In this document: positions 12,398-19,950 of the stretch, in pieces | Layout: the number at the start of each line of letters is the position of its first letter | Numbering within the stretch: position 1 is the stretch's first letter | Source: a virus | DNA length: 56,968 nt | Reading direction: 5' to 3' (one strand) | IMG/VR virus record: IMGVR_UViG_3300043786_001191 | Location: 1-56,968 of that record | Position numbers and translations under genes: made by a program | The notes under the pieces: model-generated | What the model was told of the DNA's origin: nothing | The model's database searches: none | The model's input: only the letters and a program-made list of their open reading frames with translations

Positions 12398-12754
12398 ATG
12401 TCTTGTATTAAAGTACTAATGAACTTCCAAAACGAAATCAAACTCCATCATTGGGGTACGCCTTCTTATGCCGAGCATATGGCTCTCGGTCAACTATATG
12501 AAGCCTTGGATCCAATGATTGACAACTTTGCCGAGACTTATTTTGGTGTTCATGGAAAAGACGATATTAAGGAAGTCACGGATTTGCGTCTGAACGGACC
12601 GTCCAGAATCTCTACAAACTCCGTATTAAATTCGTTTGAAGATTATCTAAACCAAGAACTTCCCAAAGAAACCAACCATTCCTCGTTGTTAAATATTAAG
12701 GACGAGATGCTTGCGTTGGTACAAAAGACCAAGTATCTCCTCACACTGTCGTAA
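12398..12754 (+). CDS. DUF5856-family phage protein
   Basis: A 118-residue helical protein resembling the DUF5856 family found in large phages and some viruses. Family-like features are KVLMNFQNEIKLHHWGTPSYAEHMALG near the N-terminus, a middle LIDNF/VETY-like helix (MIDNFAETYFGVHGK) and the C-terminal LNIKDEMLALVQKTKYLLTL. The family resembles a ferritin-like helical bundle in pattern, but its function is unknown. It lies 11 nt before the next gene, with which it is probably co-transcribed. Confidence 0.7.
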   Translation: MSCIKVLMNFQNEIKLHHWGTPSYAEHMALGQLYEALDPMIDNFAETYFGVHGKDDIKEVTDLRLNGPSRISTNSVLNSFEDYLNQELPKETNHSSLLNIKDEMLALVQKTKYLLTLS

Positions 12755-12764
12755 GGAGACAATT

Positions 12765-13130
12765 ATGAAAATCCCTGAGCTAGTTTACGAAGTAAGAAAC
12801 TTGGCTCGCAAAGAAGAAGATCCTGTAAAGCGGGATCTTTTTTATCAATGCGCCAAGTCATTGGAGATTCTTGGGAACATCGCAAAGATTGCAGATCTTG
12901 CTGTAGCAGAACACAATGCTGCAGAAGCACCAGCACAAAATAGAGATGATGAAGTTAAGTGGTGTATTGACGATGTGACACTAAAAATGCTTGATGAACA
13001 TTTGGATGCCTTGGTTCACTACAAGTTTTTGGCTGAAGATGACAGATGGCCTTACGGTGATCAACCATTCAAAAAGTTTGTGTCAAAGTATTTGAAGTCT
13101 CAAATAGTGAATGATTCCAACATAGAATAA
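12765..13130 (+). CDS. Unknown helical protein
   Basis: A 121-residue charged helical protein starting MKIPELVYEVRNLARKEED. The ATG at 12765 is preferred over an upstream start at 12711 because it has AAGGAGA as a ribosome binding site and does not overlap the upstream gene. No family recognised. It ends 31 bp inside the C-terminal end of the convergent metallopeptidase gene. Confidence 0.6.
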   Translation: MKIPELVYEVRNLARKEEDPVKRDLFYQCAKSLEILGNIAKIADLAVAEHNAAEAPAQNRDDEVKWCIDDVTLKMLDEHLDALVHYKFLAEDDRWPYGDQPFKKFVSKYLKSQIVNDSNIE

Positions 13131-13699
13131 ATCTTTGGTGGAATGCTTCTGTGACTCAAGACTGCCATCGATGATGGCATTACTTTGAGCACCAAAGGAC
13201 TTCTATAAGGACTCTTCTTGTAGGCGTAGAACTTCCGAGTCTTTTCCATCAAGAAGTGGCTGTAGATATAGCAGTTGGCTCTCTTGGCATAGAGTTTGGT
13301 ATCTATTTCAAGATTGAACTTTTTGATCATTCGAATTGCTCGTTTTTCACAATCACGTTCCATAGAACGAACTATGAAAAATGCCTTGCGAAGTTTTTCT
13401 TGATCAAAGTTTTGACCAGAAAACCACGCATCCACCATCAAAATTGCTTTGTCGGATTTTATGTAAATTTTTGAATTGCTTATATATTGCAAAAAGTGGC
13501 AATATTCATGGACCAAAGTTTCCAAAAAATTTGTTCCATGTTTTGCAATTTTGATGACTTTTTCTTTATCTGAAAAATAACCTTCGCAACGGTAGCCACC
13601 ACAATTTAACAATTTTCCACGACCTATTACCAGCCGCATGCCGTACTGTGCCAGATGATCTTTCACATGACTGACAAACTGATGGTTCCTAGTGTTCAT
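13100..13699 (-). CDS. Putative zinc metallopeptidase (HExxH)
   Basis: A 199-residue protein with LVHEYCHFLQY at about 62-72, a clear HExxH zinc-protease motif in a hydrophobic helix. A downstream acidic helix (FIVRSMERDCEKRAIRMI) could supply the third ligand, giving a compact SprT-like or minimal gluzincin-type enzyme. Substrate unknown; phage proteases of this size can attack host proteins. The gene has its own promoter (-35 TTGACT 13741-13746, -10 AATAAT 13719-13724), a late-like CCTAAATA (13721-13728) and a GAGGAG ribosome binding site. Confidence 0.65.
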   Translation of the reverse strand: MNTRNHQFVSHVKDHLAQYGMRLVIGRGKLLNCGGYRCEGYFSDKEKVIKIAKHGTNFLETLVHEYCHFLQYISNSKIYIKSDKAILMVDAWFSGQNFDQEKLRKAFFIVRSMERDCEKRAIRMIKKFNLEIDTKLYAKRANCYIYSHFLMEKTRKFYAYKKSPYRSPLVLKVMPSSMAVLSHRSIPPKIYSMLESFTI

Positions 13700-13718
13700 A
13701 GGTGACTCCTCAGTCCAT

Positions 13719-13763
13719 ATTATTTAGGGAATTCCTTGACAGTCAAGGATTAGGGTGTATAGT
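13719..13763. promoter_or_regulatory. Divergent sigma70 promoters sharing a palindromic -35
   Basis: The palindrome TTGACAGTCAA (13736-13746) provides the plus-strand -35 TTGACA and the minus-strand -35 TTGACT. The plus strand has TATAGT (13758-13763) and the minus strand AATAAT (13719-13724), both after 16 bp. They serve the genes at 13793 (plus) and 13699 (minus) and should compete for polymerase. Confidence 0.7.
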
Positions 13764-13792
13764 TTAGCAACTTCTTAAGAAAGGAAAGTTTT

Positions 13793-14029
13793 ATGGAAAT
13801 TACTACAGTTGATCGTCCGACGAAGATTCAGAGAGTGTTTGATTTTATGCGTTCCGGTTCGCCTCTTACGGCTGGCGTGGCTCGTAAGCGCTTCCGTGTG
13901 CAGAACATGCGTGCAACGATGCATGATCTCCGTGAGGCATTTGACCGCTTCGACATGAACTACACCGTGATCCGAGAGGTCCGCAATGGCCGCTCCTATT
14001 ACCGTGTGATGCGAAACAGAACTCGCTAA
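13793..14029 (+). CDS. Small winged-helix DNA-binding protein
   Basis: A 78-residue basic protein starting MEITTVDRPTKIQRVFDFMR. The pattern helix (KIQRVFDFMRSG), helix-turn-helix (LTAGVARKRFRVQNMRATMHDLREAF) and beta wing (YTVIREVRNGRSYYRVM) fits a winged-helix domain making up the whole protein. It is a candidate phage transcription regulator. It has a strong ribosome binding site (AAAGGAAAG), its own sigma70 promoter and its own terminator, and its codons are GC-richer than the neighbours. This suggests strong early expression like that of gp32. Confidence 0.7.
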   Translation: MEITTVDRPTKIQRVFDFMRSGSPLTAGVARKRFRVQNMRATMHDLREAFDRFDMNYTVIREVRNGRSYYRVMRNRTR

Positions 14030-14053
14030 ATTTTTGATAGTAGTTGTTGGACT

Positions 14054-14081
14054 AAAAAACCCCGATTGCTCGGGGTTTTTT
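14054..14081. terminator. Bidirectional rho-independent terminator
   Basis: An A-run, CCCCGA, 4-nt loop, TCGGGG and a T-run. It sits between convergent genes and should stop both. Confidence 0.9.
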
Positions 14082-14084
14082 ATT

Positions 14085-15383
14085 TTAAATATTGAATACC
14101 ATGGTAAGAGTTGTAAATCCTACTAATTTACAATAAAGTGTTCTGGGAACATCTTGATTATTTTTGATCAATACATAAGATTGATCGTATCCAGGTTTAC
14201 CTGATATATACATGCTTGTAGTAAGAGGAATGGTATAGTTTGGATCGATATAAATTTGAAAATCCCACCCCTGCAATGATGCATGGCTCAAATCTATTTT
14301 GAGACCGACTGAAACAGAAAAAGAAAGTCTTGAGGCGCTTTGTGGAGTTCCAGTTAAGAGTCTTTGTGTAAAGACTCCGTAAGAAGTTGTTGGTATTATA
14401 CTTGTAGCGACATTTCTTGATATTTGATTGATAAACAAAAATACGTTATTATCAAATAATAAATTTGACTGAACTCCATCTGTAGAAATATTTTCTCCAT
14501 AAATGTCATTCGGACAAGTTTCACATTGTACCCAGTAACCAGAGTAAGTAGAACCTAAAATTTGTTTTCTTAAAAAAGTTTGATAATAATTTTGATTTTC
14601 ATAACATTCTATTAATTTATTTGATTCATCATGAATTCTGTAGATACCCAAAACATTTTCGGGTTGTTGTATTTCTTCTACACTTGATGAACCACGAATA
14701 TAATGTTTAATCAAAGTTGTATTATTAATCAATGATTGTGATGTAATACCACTTAAGATATACAATAATTCTTGTTCATCTTTTAATGTAACTGTTCCCG
14801 AAACCTGCAATCTTCCATAGTTAATTCCCGTAGCTCCAGAAAAATCTATGTATTCCTCAAAGCCCAAATCATTGCCCAAGATTCCCATGGTTTTAAAACT
14901 TGTATGAGTTACATTTGGTAGACTATTTAAAATATAATTTGCTGTGTATCCCGTTGTGTTGATAAATGTATATTGTGGTGATTTTAAAAAGTTTTCTTTG
15001 TCAAAAAAATTATAATTTGTTCCGGGTGTCATTCCAGAAACAATATTTGCAATTACAATTTTTCCATTGTTTAGTGTGCTTTGAAAAGTTAACGTTCCAC
15101 CTAGATTAAATTTATTATCTGTTTTTGGATCAAAATAATTTGTATCTTGAAAATAAAATGTATTTCCTACTGCAATTTTTCCAAAGGTTCTTTTTAAATA
15201 AACAACATCAGAAGTGTCATATGAATGTGAATAATCCAAATAACAGGTTTGACCATTGATTAAAATGTTTGGAGAAGACTGAATCCAACCTTTTGTAAAA
15301 ATTGGATCATAAGTGTTGCCTTCAACAATGAGGCCATAATTTTTATATGTTCTTACATTGTTAAGGGTATTATTAAAAGGCAT
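14085..15383 (-). CDS. Probable virion/tail structural protein
   Basis: A 432-residue protein rich in Asn, Thr, Ser, Tyr and Gly with alternating beta-strand patterns, as in phage fibre and baseplate proteins. It starts MPFNNTLNNVRTYKNYGLIV. The only cysteine pair of note is YWVQCETCPND near residue 288. It lies one base after the stop of the upstream structural gene, so the two are a late operon. No specific homologue recognised; tail fibre or fibre-connector is a guess from composition and context. Confidence 0.5.
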   Translation of the reverse strand: MPFNNTLNNVRTYKNYGLIVEGNTYDPIFTKGWIQSSPNILINGQTCYLDYSHSYDTSDVVYLKRTFGKIAVGNTFYFQDTNYFDPKTDNKFNLGGTLTFQSTLNNGKIVIANIVSGMTPGTNYNFFDKENFLKSPQYTFINTTGYTANYILNSLPNVTHTSFKTMGILGNDLGFEEYIDFSGATGINYGRLQVSGTVTLKDEQELLYILSGITSQSLINNTTLIKHYIRGSSSVEEIQQPENVLGIYRIHDESNKLIECYENQNYYQTFLRKQILGSTYSGYWVQCETCPNDIYGENISTDGVQSNLLFDNNVFLFINQISRNVATSIIPTTSYGVFTQRLLTGTPQSASRLSFSVSVGLKIDLSHASLQGWDFQIYIDPNYTIPLTTSMYISGKPGYDQSYVLIKNNQDVPRTLYCKLVGFTTLTMVFNI

Positions 15384-15384
15384 T

Positions 15385-16368
15385 TCACGAAGCCATGTAA
15401 GTTATTGTTTGTGTTCCGCTTGCAGCAACCATGTAGAAGTTATTTGTATTGGTTATTGACACGAATACTTGGTCGCCCGGATCCAAAGCAATTCCGTTAG
15501 CAATGAGTGCTGAAGATGTGGCGGTATTTCCAAGATAGACAAAATCTGTATTTGTTGAAAGTGCTTTGAAATTAATTCCACTTTGGCAAGTAAATCCAGA
15601 TGAATCAATTTGTTGAGGAGTTGAAAAAACTGAAGAAACTCTACCAGTCTTTATTGTTGTAGGTCTTGCTGCCCCAACAGTTGAAAGATTAGTATTCAAT
15701 GCCCCGATTGCGGCGCATATTCCTGAAAGACTAGAAAGAATATTTGTGTCGTTGACTGTAACAGTATTTTGAACTTGTACTCGGACATTATCACCACCGC
15801 TCATCCCTTGAACACGCAGACCATTATTTGGAGAGTCGTTTGTTACACCAACAGTTGGATTTACTGTTACATTAATTGTTGCACCAATTATATTGGTATA
15901 AAAAGGATTACTTACAGTTCCTTTTTCTGTTCCAGTTGAATCTACAAAATTAGCATAAACATAGGTTATGCCATTTGGACCCCAAACAGAAATAGAATCC
16001 TTGGTTCTTGATAGCGGTGTTCCGCCAGTAATTTCTACTTGATAACCACTAAAGGTTCTTACATAAACAGGGGCTGTGGTGATTCCTGTGGCATATACGG
16101 TACCACTTACAGCAACGGGAGTTCCACCGGGAATGCCCTGTACGGCCCCACAGAAGCCCACCAGATTGGCTGTGATGCCTCCTGCAATGACATTGACCGG
16201 AAGACCGTTGGAGTTGCTTACGATAGAAACAGAGCCTGTAGGCCCATATGCCAACTTCATGTATTGGAAGTGAGAGGTTGCCCCAGAGAACACAATTGCG
16301 TCTGTTGCTACATTGAAGGTGTTTCCACCTGATTCAATTAATACGTTTGGGTCTGAGTCAAATGCCAT
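15385..16368 (-). CDS. Probable virion structural protein
   Basis: A 327-residue protein with beta-rich, low-charge sequence (MAFDSDPNVLIESGGNTF onward), many V/T/G/N residues and a conserved-looking C-terminus: SSGFTCQSGINFKAL, NTDFVYLGN, LDPGDQVFVSI and a final ITYMAS. That C-terminal pattern is shared with structural proteins of large phages that I remember only as uncharacterised. It has a ribosome binding site AAGGA and a late box TCTAAATA on the minus strand (16404-16411). Likely a tail or head surface protein. Confidence 0.5.
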   Translation of the reverse strand: MAFDSDPNVLIESGGNTFNVATDAIVFSGATSHFQYMKLAYGPTGSVSIVSNSNGLPVNVIAGGITANLVGFCGAVQGIPGGTPVAVSGTVYATGITTAPVYVRTFSGYQVEITGGTPLSRTKDSISVWGPNGITYVYANFVDSTGTEKGTVSNPFYTNIIGATINVTVNPTVGVTNDSPNNGLRVQGMSGGDNVRVQVQNTVTVNDTNILSSLSGICAAIGALNTNLSTVGAARPTTIKTGRVSSVFSTPQQIDSSGFTCQSGINFKALSTNTDFVYLGNTATSSALIANGIALDPGDQVFVSITNTNNFYMVAASGTQTITYMAS

Positions 16369-16386
16369 TTTTATTCCTTAGAGTGG

Positions 16387-16411
16387 TATAAATAGTTCTA
16401 GAATATTTAGA
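16387..16411. promoter_or_regulatory. Divergent late boxes
   Basis: Plus-strand TATAAATA (16387-16394) points to gp33. Minus-strand TCTAAATA (16404-16411) points to the structural gene starting at 16368. Confidence 0.55.
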
Positions 16412-16423
16412 TGGATTCAATTA

Positions 16424-16451
16424 TTGCTTTTTTATTAATTCGACATATAGT
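16424..16451 (+). promoter_or_regulatory. Sigma70 promoter of gp33, 16-bp spacer
   Basis: TTGCTT (16424-16429), 16-bp spacer, TATAGT (16446-16451), then exactly 6 nt to the gp33 ATG. The layout is the same as at gp55. Confidence 0.7.
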
Positions 16452-16457
16452 ATAAAC

Positions 16458-16691
16458 ATGTATATAGACGACACAGCAAAGGAAAAATTTTCAAACAAGG
16501 TGATAGAGCGAACTTTAAGCACCAATCTGTCGTTTATGGATTGTGTACTTGAACTGGCAGATGAAATGAGTCTTGATCCTATTGCTGCTGGTAAACTTTT
16601 GACAAAGCCTCTTGTTGAGAAGATTGAACAGGAAGCCAAAAATTTACATCTATTGAAAAAGAACAAAAACAAGAAACTTCCAGTTGACTGA
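16458..16691 (+). CDS. 33: Late-transcription coactivator gp33
   Basis: A 77-residue helical protein matching the short gp33 proteins of cyanophage-like T4 relatives: LSFMDCVLELADEMSLDPIAAGKLLTKPLVEKI followed by a basic LHLLKKNKNKK tail. gp33 bridges the RNA polymerase beta flap and the sliding clamp so that gp55 can open late promoters. The ATG at 16458 lies 6 nt after a -10 TATAGT, so it is probably leaderless. The gene is directly followed by the gp32 promoter, whose -35 box overlaps the gp33 stop codon region. Confidence 0.75.
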   Translation: MYIDDTAKEKFSNKVIERTLSTNLSFMDCVLELADEMSLDPIAAGKLLTKPLVEKIEQEAKNLHLLKKNKNKKLPVD

Positions 16692-16711
16692 CCTGAAGTT
16701 GCTTGTATAAT
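16684..16711 (+). promoter_or_regulatory. Sigma70 promoter of gp32, 16-bp spacer
   Basis: TTGACT (16684-16689, inside the end of gp33), 16-bp spacer, perfect TATAAT (16706-16711). A 45-nt leader precedes the gp32 ATG. Confidence 0.85.
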
Positions 16712-16756
16712 CTGTCAGTCATTTAGGCCAAGGTAGATCCTTGGGGAAAGAACAGT

Positions 16757-17614
16757 ATGGGAAATTTTTCAGATTTTAAAAAGAAGAGTAAGAATTCGGT
16801 CGCACAACTTTCTGAGCGTTTGGAGAAGATGAACGCAAAGGAGAGTTACAAGGATGAACGGATTTGGAAGCCGGGAATCGACAAGGCTGGAAACGGATAC
16901 GCAGTTATCCGGTTTCTTCCGGAAGTCGAAGGAGAGGAAACTCCCTTTGTGGCTGTCTACAGTCATACCTTTAAGGGCAAGGGTGGGTGGTTCTACGAGA
17001 ACTGCCCTACTACGATTGGCGAGAAATGCCCAGTCTGTGCCGCAAACACAGAACTGTGGAACAGTGGCATCGAAGACGACAAGAACATTGCTCGTCAGAG
17101 AAAGCGCAAGTTGACCTATATTTCCAATATCTTGGTCGTTGAGGATCCTGCAAACCCTGAGAACAAGGGCAAGGTCTTCCTCTACCAGTATGGAACGAAG
17201 ATCTTCCAGAAGATTCAGAGCCTCGCTCATCCTGAGTTTCAGGACGAGGTTGCAGTTGATCCGTTTAACTTCTGGACAGGTGCGGATTTTAAGATCAAGA
17301 TCCGTAATGTCGGTGGGTATGTAAACTATGATCGCAGCGAGTTTGCAACCCCAGCACCACTTCTCGGTGGTGATGACAAAAAGCTTGAGGAGCTATGGAA
17401 GAAGCAATATCCCCTCAAGCCGTTTGTGGACAAGAGCCAGTTCAAGAGCTTTGACGAACTGAACGCTCGGTTCAAGAAGTCTGTCGGTGACGATATTCGC
17501 GCTCAGTTTACTGAGTCCAAGAGCATCGAAGACGATGTGGAGGAATCTTCAGTTGTGGAAAATATTGAAGAGAAAGATCCTCTGCAGTACTTCTCCGAAA
17601 TGGAGAACGATTGA
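16757..17614 (+). CDS. 32: Single-stranded DNA-binding protein gp32
   Basis: A 285-residue gp32: basic N-terminal cooperativity arm (MGNFSDFKKKSKNSVAQL), an OB-fold core with GYAVIRFLPE and the zinc site around HTFKGKGGWFYENCP...CPVC (about 76-95), and an acidic C-terminal tail ending in Glu/Asp-rich sequence. It coats ssDNA during replication and recombination and organises UvsY, polymerase and the gp59-type loader. It is slightly shorter than T4 gp32 (301). Codons are clearly GC-richer than in neighbouring genes, fitting very high expression. It has its own strong promoter and a strong terminator. Confidence 0.96.
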   Translation: MGNFSDFKKKSKNSVAQLSERLEKMNAKESYKDERIWKPGIDKAGNGYAVIRFLPEVEGEETPFVAVYSHTFKGKGGWFYENCPTTIGEKCPVCAANTELWNSGIEDDKNIARQRKRKLTYISNILVVEDPANPENKGKVFLYQYGTKIFQKIQSLAHPEFQDEVAVDPFNFWTGADFKIKIRNVGGYVNYDRSEFATPAPLLGGDDKKLEELWKKQYPLKPFVDKSQFKSFDELNARFKKSVGDDIRAQFTESKSIEDDVEESSVVENIEEKDPLQYFSEMEND

Positions 17615-17641
17615 AAAAGGCCCCCGAAAGGGGGCTTTTTT
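17615..17641. terminator. Rho-independent terminator after gp32
   Basis: GCCCCC (17620-17625), loop GAAA, GGGGGC (17630-17635), flanked by an A-run and a T-run. It also ends the convergent minus-strand operon. Confidence 0.92.
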
Positions 17642-17644
17642 TAT

Positions 17645-18079
17645 TTAAGCCCAGTGTGGGGGCATGCTCATTCTGTCTCTACGAGCATAAAAGATAAGAT
17701 TGGTTGGTTCCGTGGTTGGTCTTTCTTCAAACTCATCTTTTTGACGAGATGGAAGCCAATTATTTTTTACATTGTTGTAAAGATCCTGAAACCCACCACG
17801 CATTTCCGTCATCTGCTCTTCCAAGTATTCTGCTTTTTCATAAGCAGCCTCGGCATCCATCTTTACATTAAAATCCAAAGCAGCGGTTTCTGATCTCTGT
17901 GCTTTGACATTTTCCTCAACATCTATTTCTGTGGCCTGAAGAAGAATTCTTGGGGGGAGTTCCAGCGATGGTTGCAAATTTATAAATTCAGACGGATTCA
18001 GCAAGTCCTCCTGTATTGAAGGAGAAATTGCTTGAGTCTCTGCTTGGACATCTAATGAGAATTTATTTTCTTCGTTCAT
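17645..18079 (-). CDS. Unknown late protein at the end of the baseplate operon
   Basis: A 144-residue acidic protein, mostly helical (a coiled-coil stretch about 60-115), starting MNEENKFSLDVQAETQ. No family recognised. Its ATG overlaps the stop of gp51 by 4 bp, so it is translated with the baseplate-hub operon and may be a small baseplate or assembly factor. Confidence 0.55.
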   Translation of the reverse strand: MNEENKFSLDVQAETQAISPSIQEDLLNPSEFINLQPSLELPPRILLQATEIDVEENVKAQRSETAALDFNVKMDAEAAYEKAEYLEEQMTEMRGGFQDLYNNVKNNWLPSRQKDEFEERPTTEPTNLIFYARRDRMSMPPHWA

Positions 18080-18258
18080 AGGTTAAAGTAGTTTATTCCG
18101 TTGTGCGAATTCATGGAACTCTGTTTTTTCTTTTCTTGATATTCAGCGATTAATTGTAAGTAGATGTCCCTTTCCCAGCACTTCATGTTTTCTATGTCTT
18201 CCAACGACCAAGAAAAGTTGTTTATCATGGTAAAGTTTGTGTTGAAATAATCCCTCAA
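18076..18258 (-). CDS. 51: gp51-like baseplate hub assembly protein
   Basis: A 60-residue protein with RDYFNTNFTMINNFSWSLED followed by IENMKCWERDIYLQLI, the pattern of the short gp51 proteins in cyanophage-type T4 relatives. gp51 is required for assembly of the central baseplate hub. The TTG at 18258 is used so that the RDYFNTNF block is kept; an ATG at 18228 would remove it. It lies 12 nt after gp26 and overlaps the next gene. Confidence 0.7.
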   Translation of the reverse strand: MRDYFNTNFTMINNFSWSLEDIENMKCWERDIYLQLIAEYQEKKKQSSMNSHNGINYFNL

Positions 18259-18269
18259 ATCAAAAAACT

Positions 18270-18932
18270 TTACCGATAAGTAAAAAAATTCAGTAAACCA
18301 CTGACCTCCTTTTCTTCATTTGAAAGTTGAATTTTTACAAAAAGTTCTGGTTGTTTTTTCAAGAAAGAATTTATTTTGTTTAAAACAGACAAAGGCATGT
18401 TGTCAATTGCTTGCTGGATTTCCTCAGTGACAAATTTGTTTATTTTGTAGATTTCTTTTTCTACTATAATTTTTTCAATGCATGCCTTTTGAAGTTCTTC
18501 TTTGTCCAACGATGGGAGTCGAAGAATATCCTTGATCGTGGGTGTTTGAAGAATAAGAGTAAGTTTGCCAGACACTCGTACTTCTTCTTCGCCTATTTGA
18601 TTGCGTGGTTCTATGTTTGCGATGTTGACTTGAACTTTTTCATCGTTGTAAATCAAGTTTAAGATTTCATCAACGCTCTTGGCTCGTATTTGCAAAAACA
18701 AATATTCAGCATCCGCCAGACACAAACTTTCAATGTCGGCTCCTTTTGAATATTGTTTCAACAATTCCACCATGTTTTTTAATGCCAACTTTTTGTTGTC
18801 TTCTTGGAGAATGAGCGCTAATGACTTTGCATCCTTTACTTTAAAGGATGTAAAAGAAACATTTTGCTTTGAAAATGGCAATTGAGTTTCATACGAAGGC
18901 AATAAAGATTCAATCTGTTCAACAATATTCAT
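18270..18932 (-). CDS. 26: Baseplate hub protein gp26
   Basis: A 220-residue member of the T4 baseplate protein family (PF12322 type). The telling features are an N-terminal PSYETQLPFSKQNVSFTSFKVKD, a central LLKQYSKGADIESLCLADAEYLF region and LFLQIRAKSVDEI. gp26 helps build the hub that nucleates the baseplate. It has a ribosome binding site AAAGGA and lies 10 nt after the tube-like gene, in the same minus-strand operon as gp4 and gp51. Confidence 0.85.
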   Translation of the reverse strand: MNIVEQIESLLPSYETQLPFSKQNVSFTSFKVKDAKSLALILQEDNKKLALKNMVELLKQYSKGADIESLCLADAEYLFLQIRAKSVDEILNLIYNDEKVQVNIANIEPRNQIGEEEVRVSGKLTLILQTPTIKDILRLPSLDKEELQKACIEKIIVEKEIYKINKFVTEEIQQAIDNMPLSVLNKINSFLKKQPELFVKIQLSNEEKEVSGLLNFFTYR

Positions 18933-18941
18933 AAAATTCCT

Positions 18942-19499
18942 TTAACTAATTGTAAATTCTCTGTAGTTCATCAAAACTTGATAAAGCAAATATTCGTTTG
19001 GTCTTGCCATTTCCAAAGTAAAGGGCAGGTTTTCCAAAGGATATACTTCATAAAATTTAAAAGTTCGGTTTGTATTTCCGTTTGGATCCAAAAGTTTAAT
19101 ATGCATTTCCGTTCCATAGATTATGTCGTTGTAATATGAGACACCAAATGGTGCTTGGGCTGAACCAGCAACTCTGCCTCCACTGTAAATCTTATTAAAC
19201 CACTGATTGAAGAAATCAACAATAAAATTGTCGTTGGTTATGGGCATGCTCAACATGACACCCCCTACAAACTTTTGGTATCTGGGCACAAGTCTTCCGG
19301 GACCAAAGCCAGTTAGATTGTCTGCTAGCGTGTCGATGGCTCGGGAGCCCATTGCCACGGCAATGGTCTGAACATCGTCTGGAGCCAATTGTGGCAATCC
19401 AGAAGGCAGATTAACAAAGGACACCGAGTAGCGGTTGTTTCTTTGAAGTCCTTTGTGTCTATCAAAAAATGATTTGATGTCGTTGATTGAATTGCTCAT
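18942..19499 (-). CDS. Tail-tube-like baseplate protein (gp54 candidate)
   Basis: A 185-residue protein of the tail-tube fold: N-terminal NRYSVSFVNLPSGLP, a beta-hairpin LVPRYQKFVGGVMLSMPIT, and C-terminal EVYPLENLPFTLEMARPNEY. T4 has several tube-fold proteins (gp19, gp48, gp54, gp3). Position between gp4 and gp26 in the hub operon suggests the tube initiator gp54, although it is shorter than T4 gp54 (about 320). It overlaps gp4 by 4 bp. Confidence 0.6.
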   Translation of the reverse strand: MSNSINDIKSFFDRHKGLQRNNRYSVSFVNLPSGLPQLAPDDVQTIAVAMGSRAIDTLADNLTGFGPGRLVPRYQKFVGGVMLSMPITNDNFIVDFFNQWFNKIYSGGRVAGSAQAPFGVSYYNDIIYGTEMHIKLLDPNGNTNRTFKFYEVYPLENLPFTLEMARPNEYLLYQVLMNYREFTIS

Positions 19500-19912
19500 T
19501 TGGCAAATATCTCTTTTTCTGTAATAAGTTTAAATTCCATGTTGTTTTTATCACAGTATCTCTTGGCAGCTTCCCATTTTGCCGAATTGATAATCCAAGT
19601 TATCTTTTCTTTTTTTGATGCATTTTCTTTCAAATAAGTCTGCTTCTTTGGTTTGACTTCAACCATCCAAGTTTTCAATCCCTCAGGATTGTTGAATTGA
19701 ATGATGAAATCAGGAAAATAATTGTGTTGTTTTTTATCCAAAGGATTTATGTAAGGAACAATTATCTCTTCAAATGACCATTTTACAATATTTTCAGTTA
19801 AGTCGCAAAATTTGCAAACATTTCTTTCCCACAATGATCGACAAATAATTTTACTTGAATCACCGACATATTTGTCTTTGTTTGTGGGCGTAAATTTGGT
19901 CTTATAAGCCAT
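19496..19912 (-). CDS. 4: Head completion protein gp4 (nuclease-like)
   Basis: A 138-residue protein matching T4 gp4: IICRSLWERNVCKFCDL, then the PD-(D/E)xK-like core FEEIIVPYINPLDKKQHNYFPDFII and MVEVKPKKQT. gp4 joins the filled head before tail attachment and carries an endonuclease fold that may trim or protect DNA. The Asp (in YFPDF) and the Glu/Lys (in VEVKPK) of the nuclease site are kept. The ATG is exactly 5 nt after the late box CCTAAATA on the minus strand (19918-19925), so the transcript is probably leaderless. Confidence 0.9.
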   Translation of the reverse strand: MAYKTKFTPTNKDKYVGDSSKIICRSLWERNVCKFCDLTENIVKWSFEEIIVPYINPLDKKQHNYFPDFIIQFNNPEGLKTWMVEVKPKKQTYLKENASKKEKITWIINSAKWEAAKRYCDKNNMEFKLITEKEIFAK

Positions 19913-19917
19913 GCAAA

Positions 19918-19941
19918 TATTTAGGTAATTTTATCTAAATA
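19918..19941. promoter_or_regulatory. Divergent late promoters between gp4 and gp48
   Basis: Minus-strand CCTAAATA (19918-19925), 5 nt before the gp4 ATG; plus-strand TCTAAATA (19934-19941), 9 nt before the gp48 ATG. The whole gap is 38 bp. Confidence 0.75.
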
Positions 19942-19950
19942 ACAATAGAG

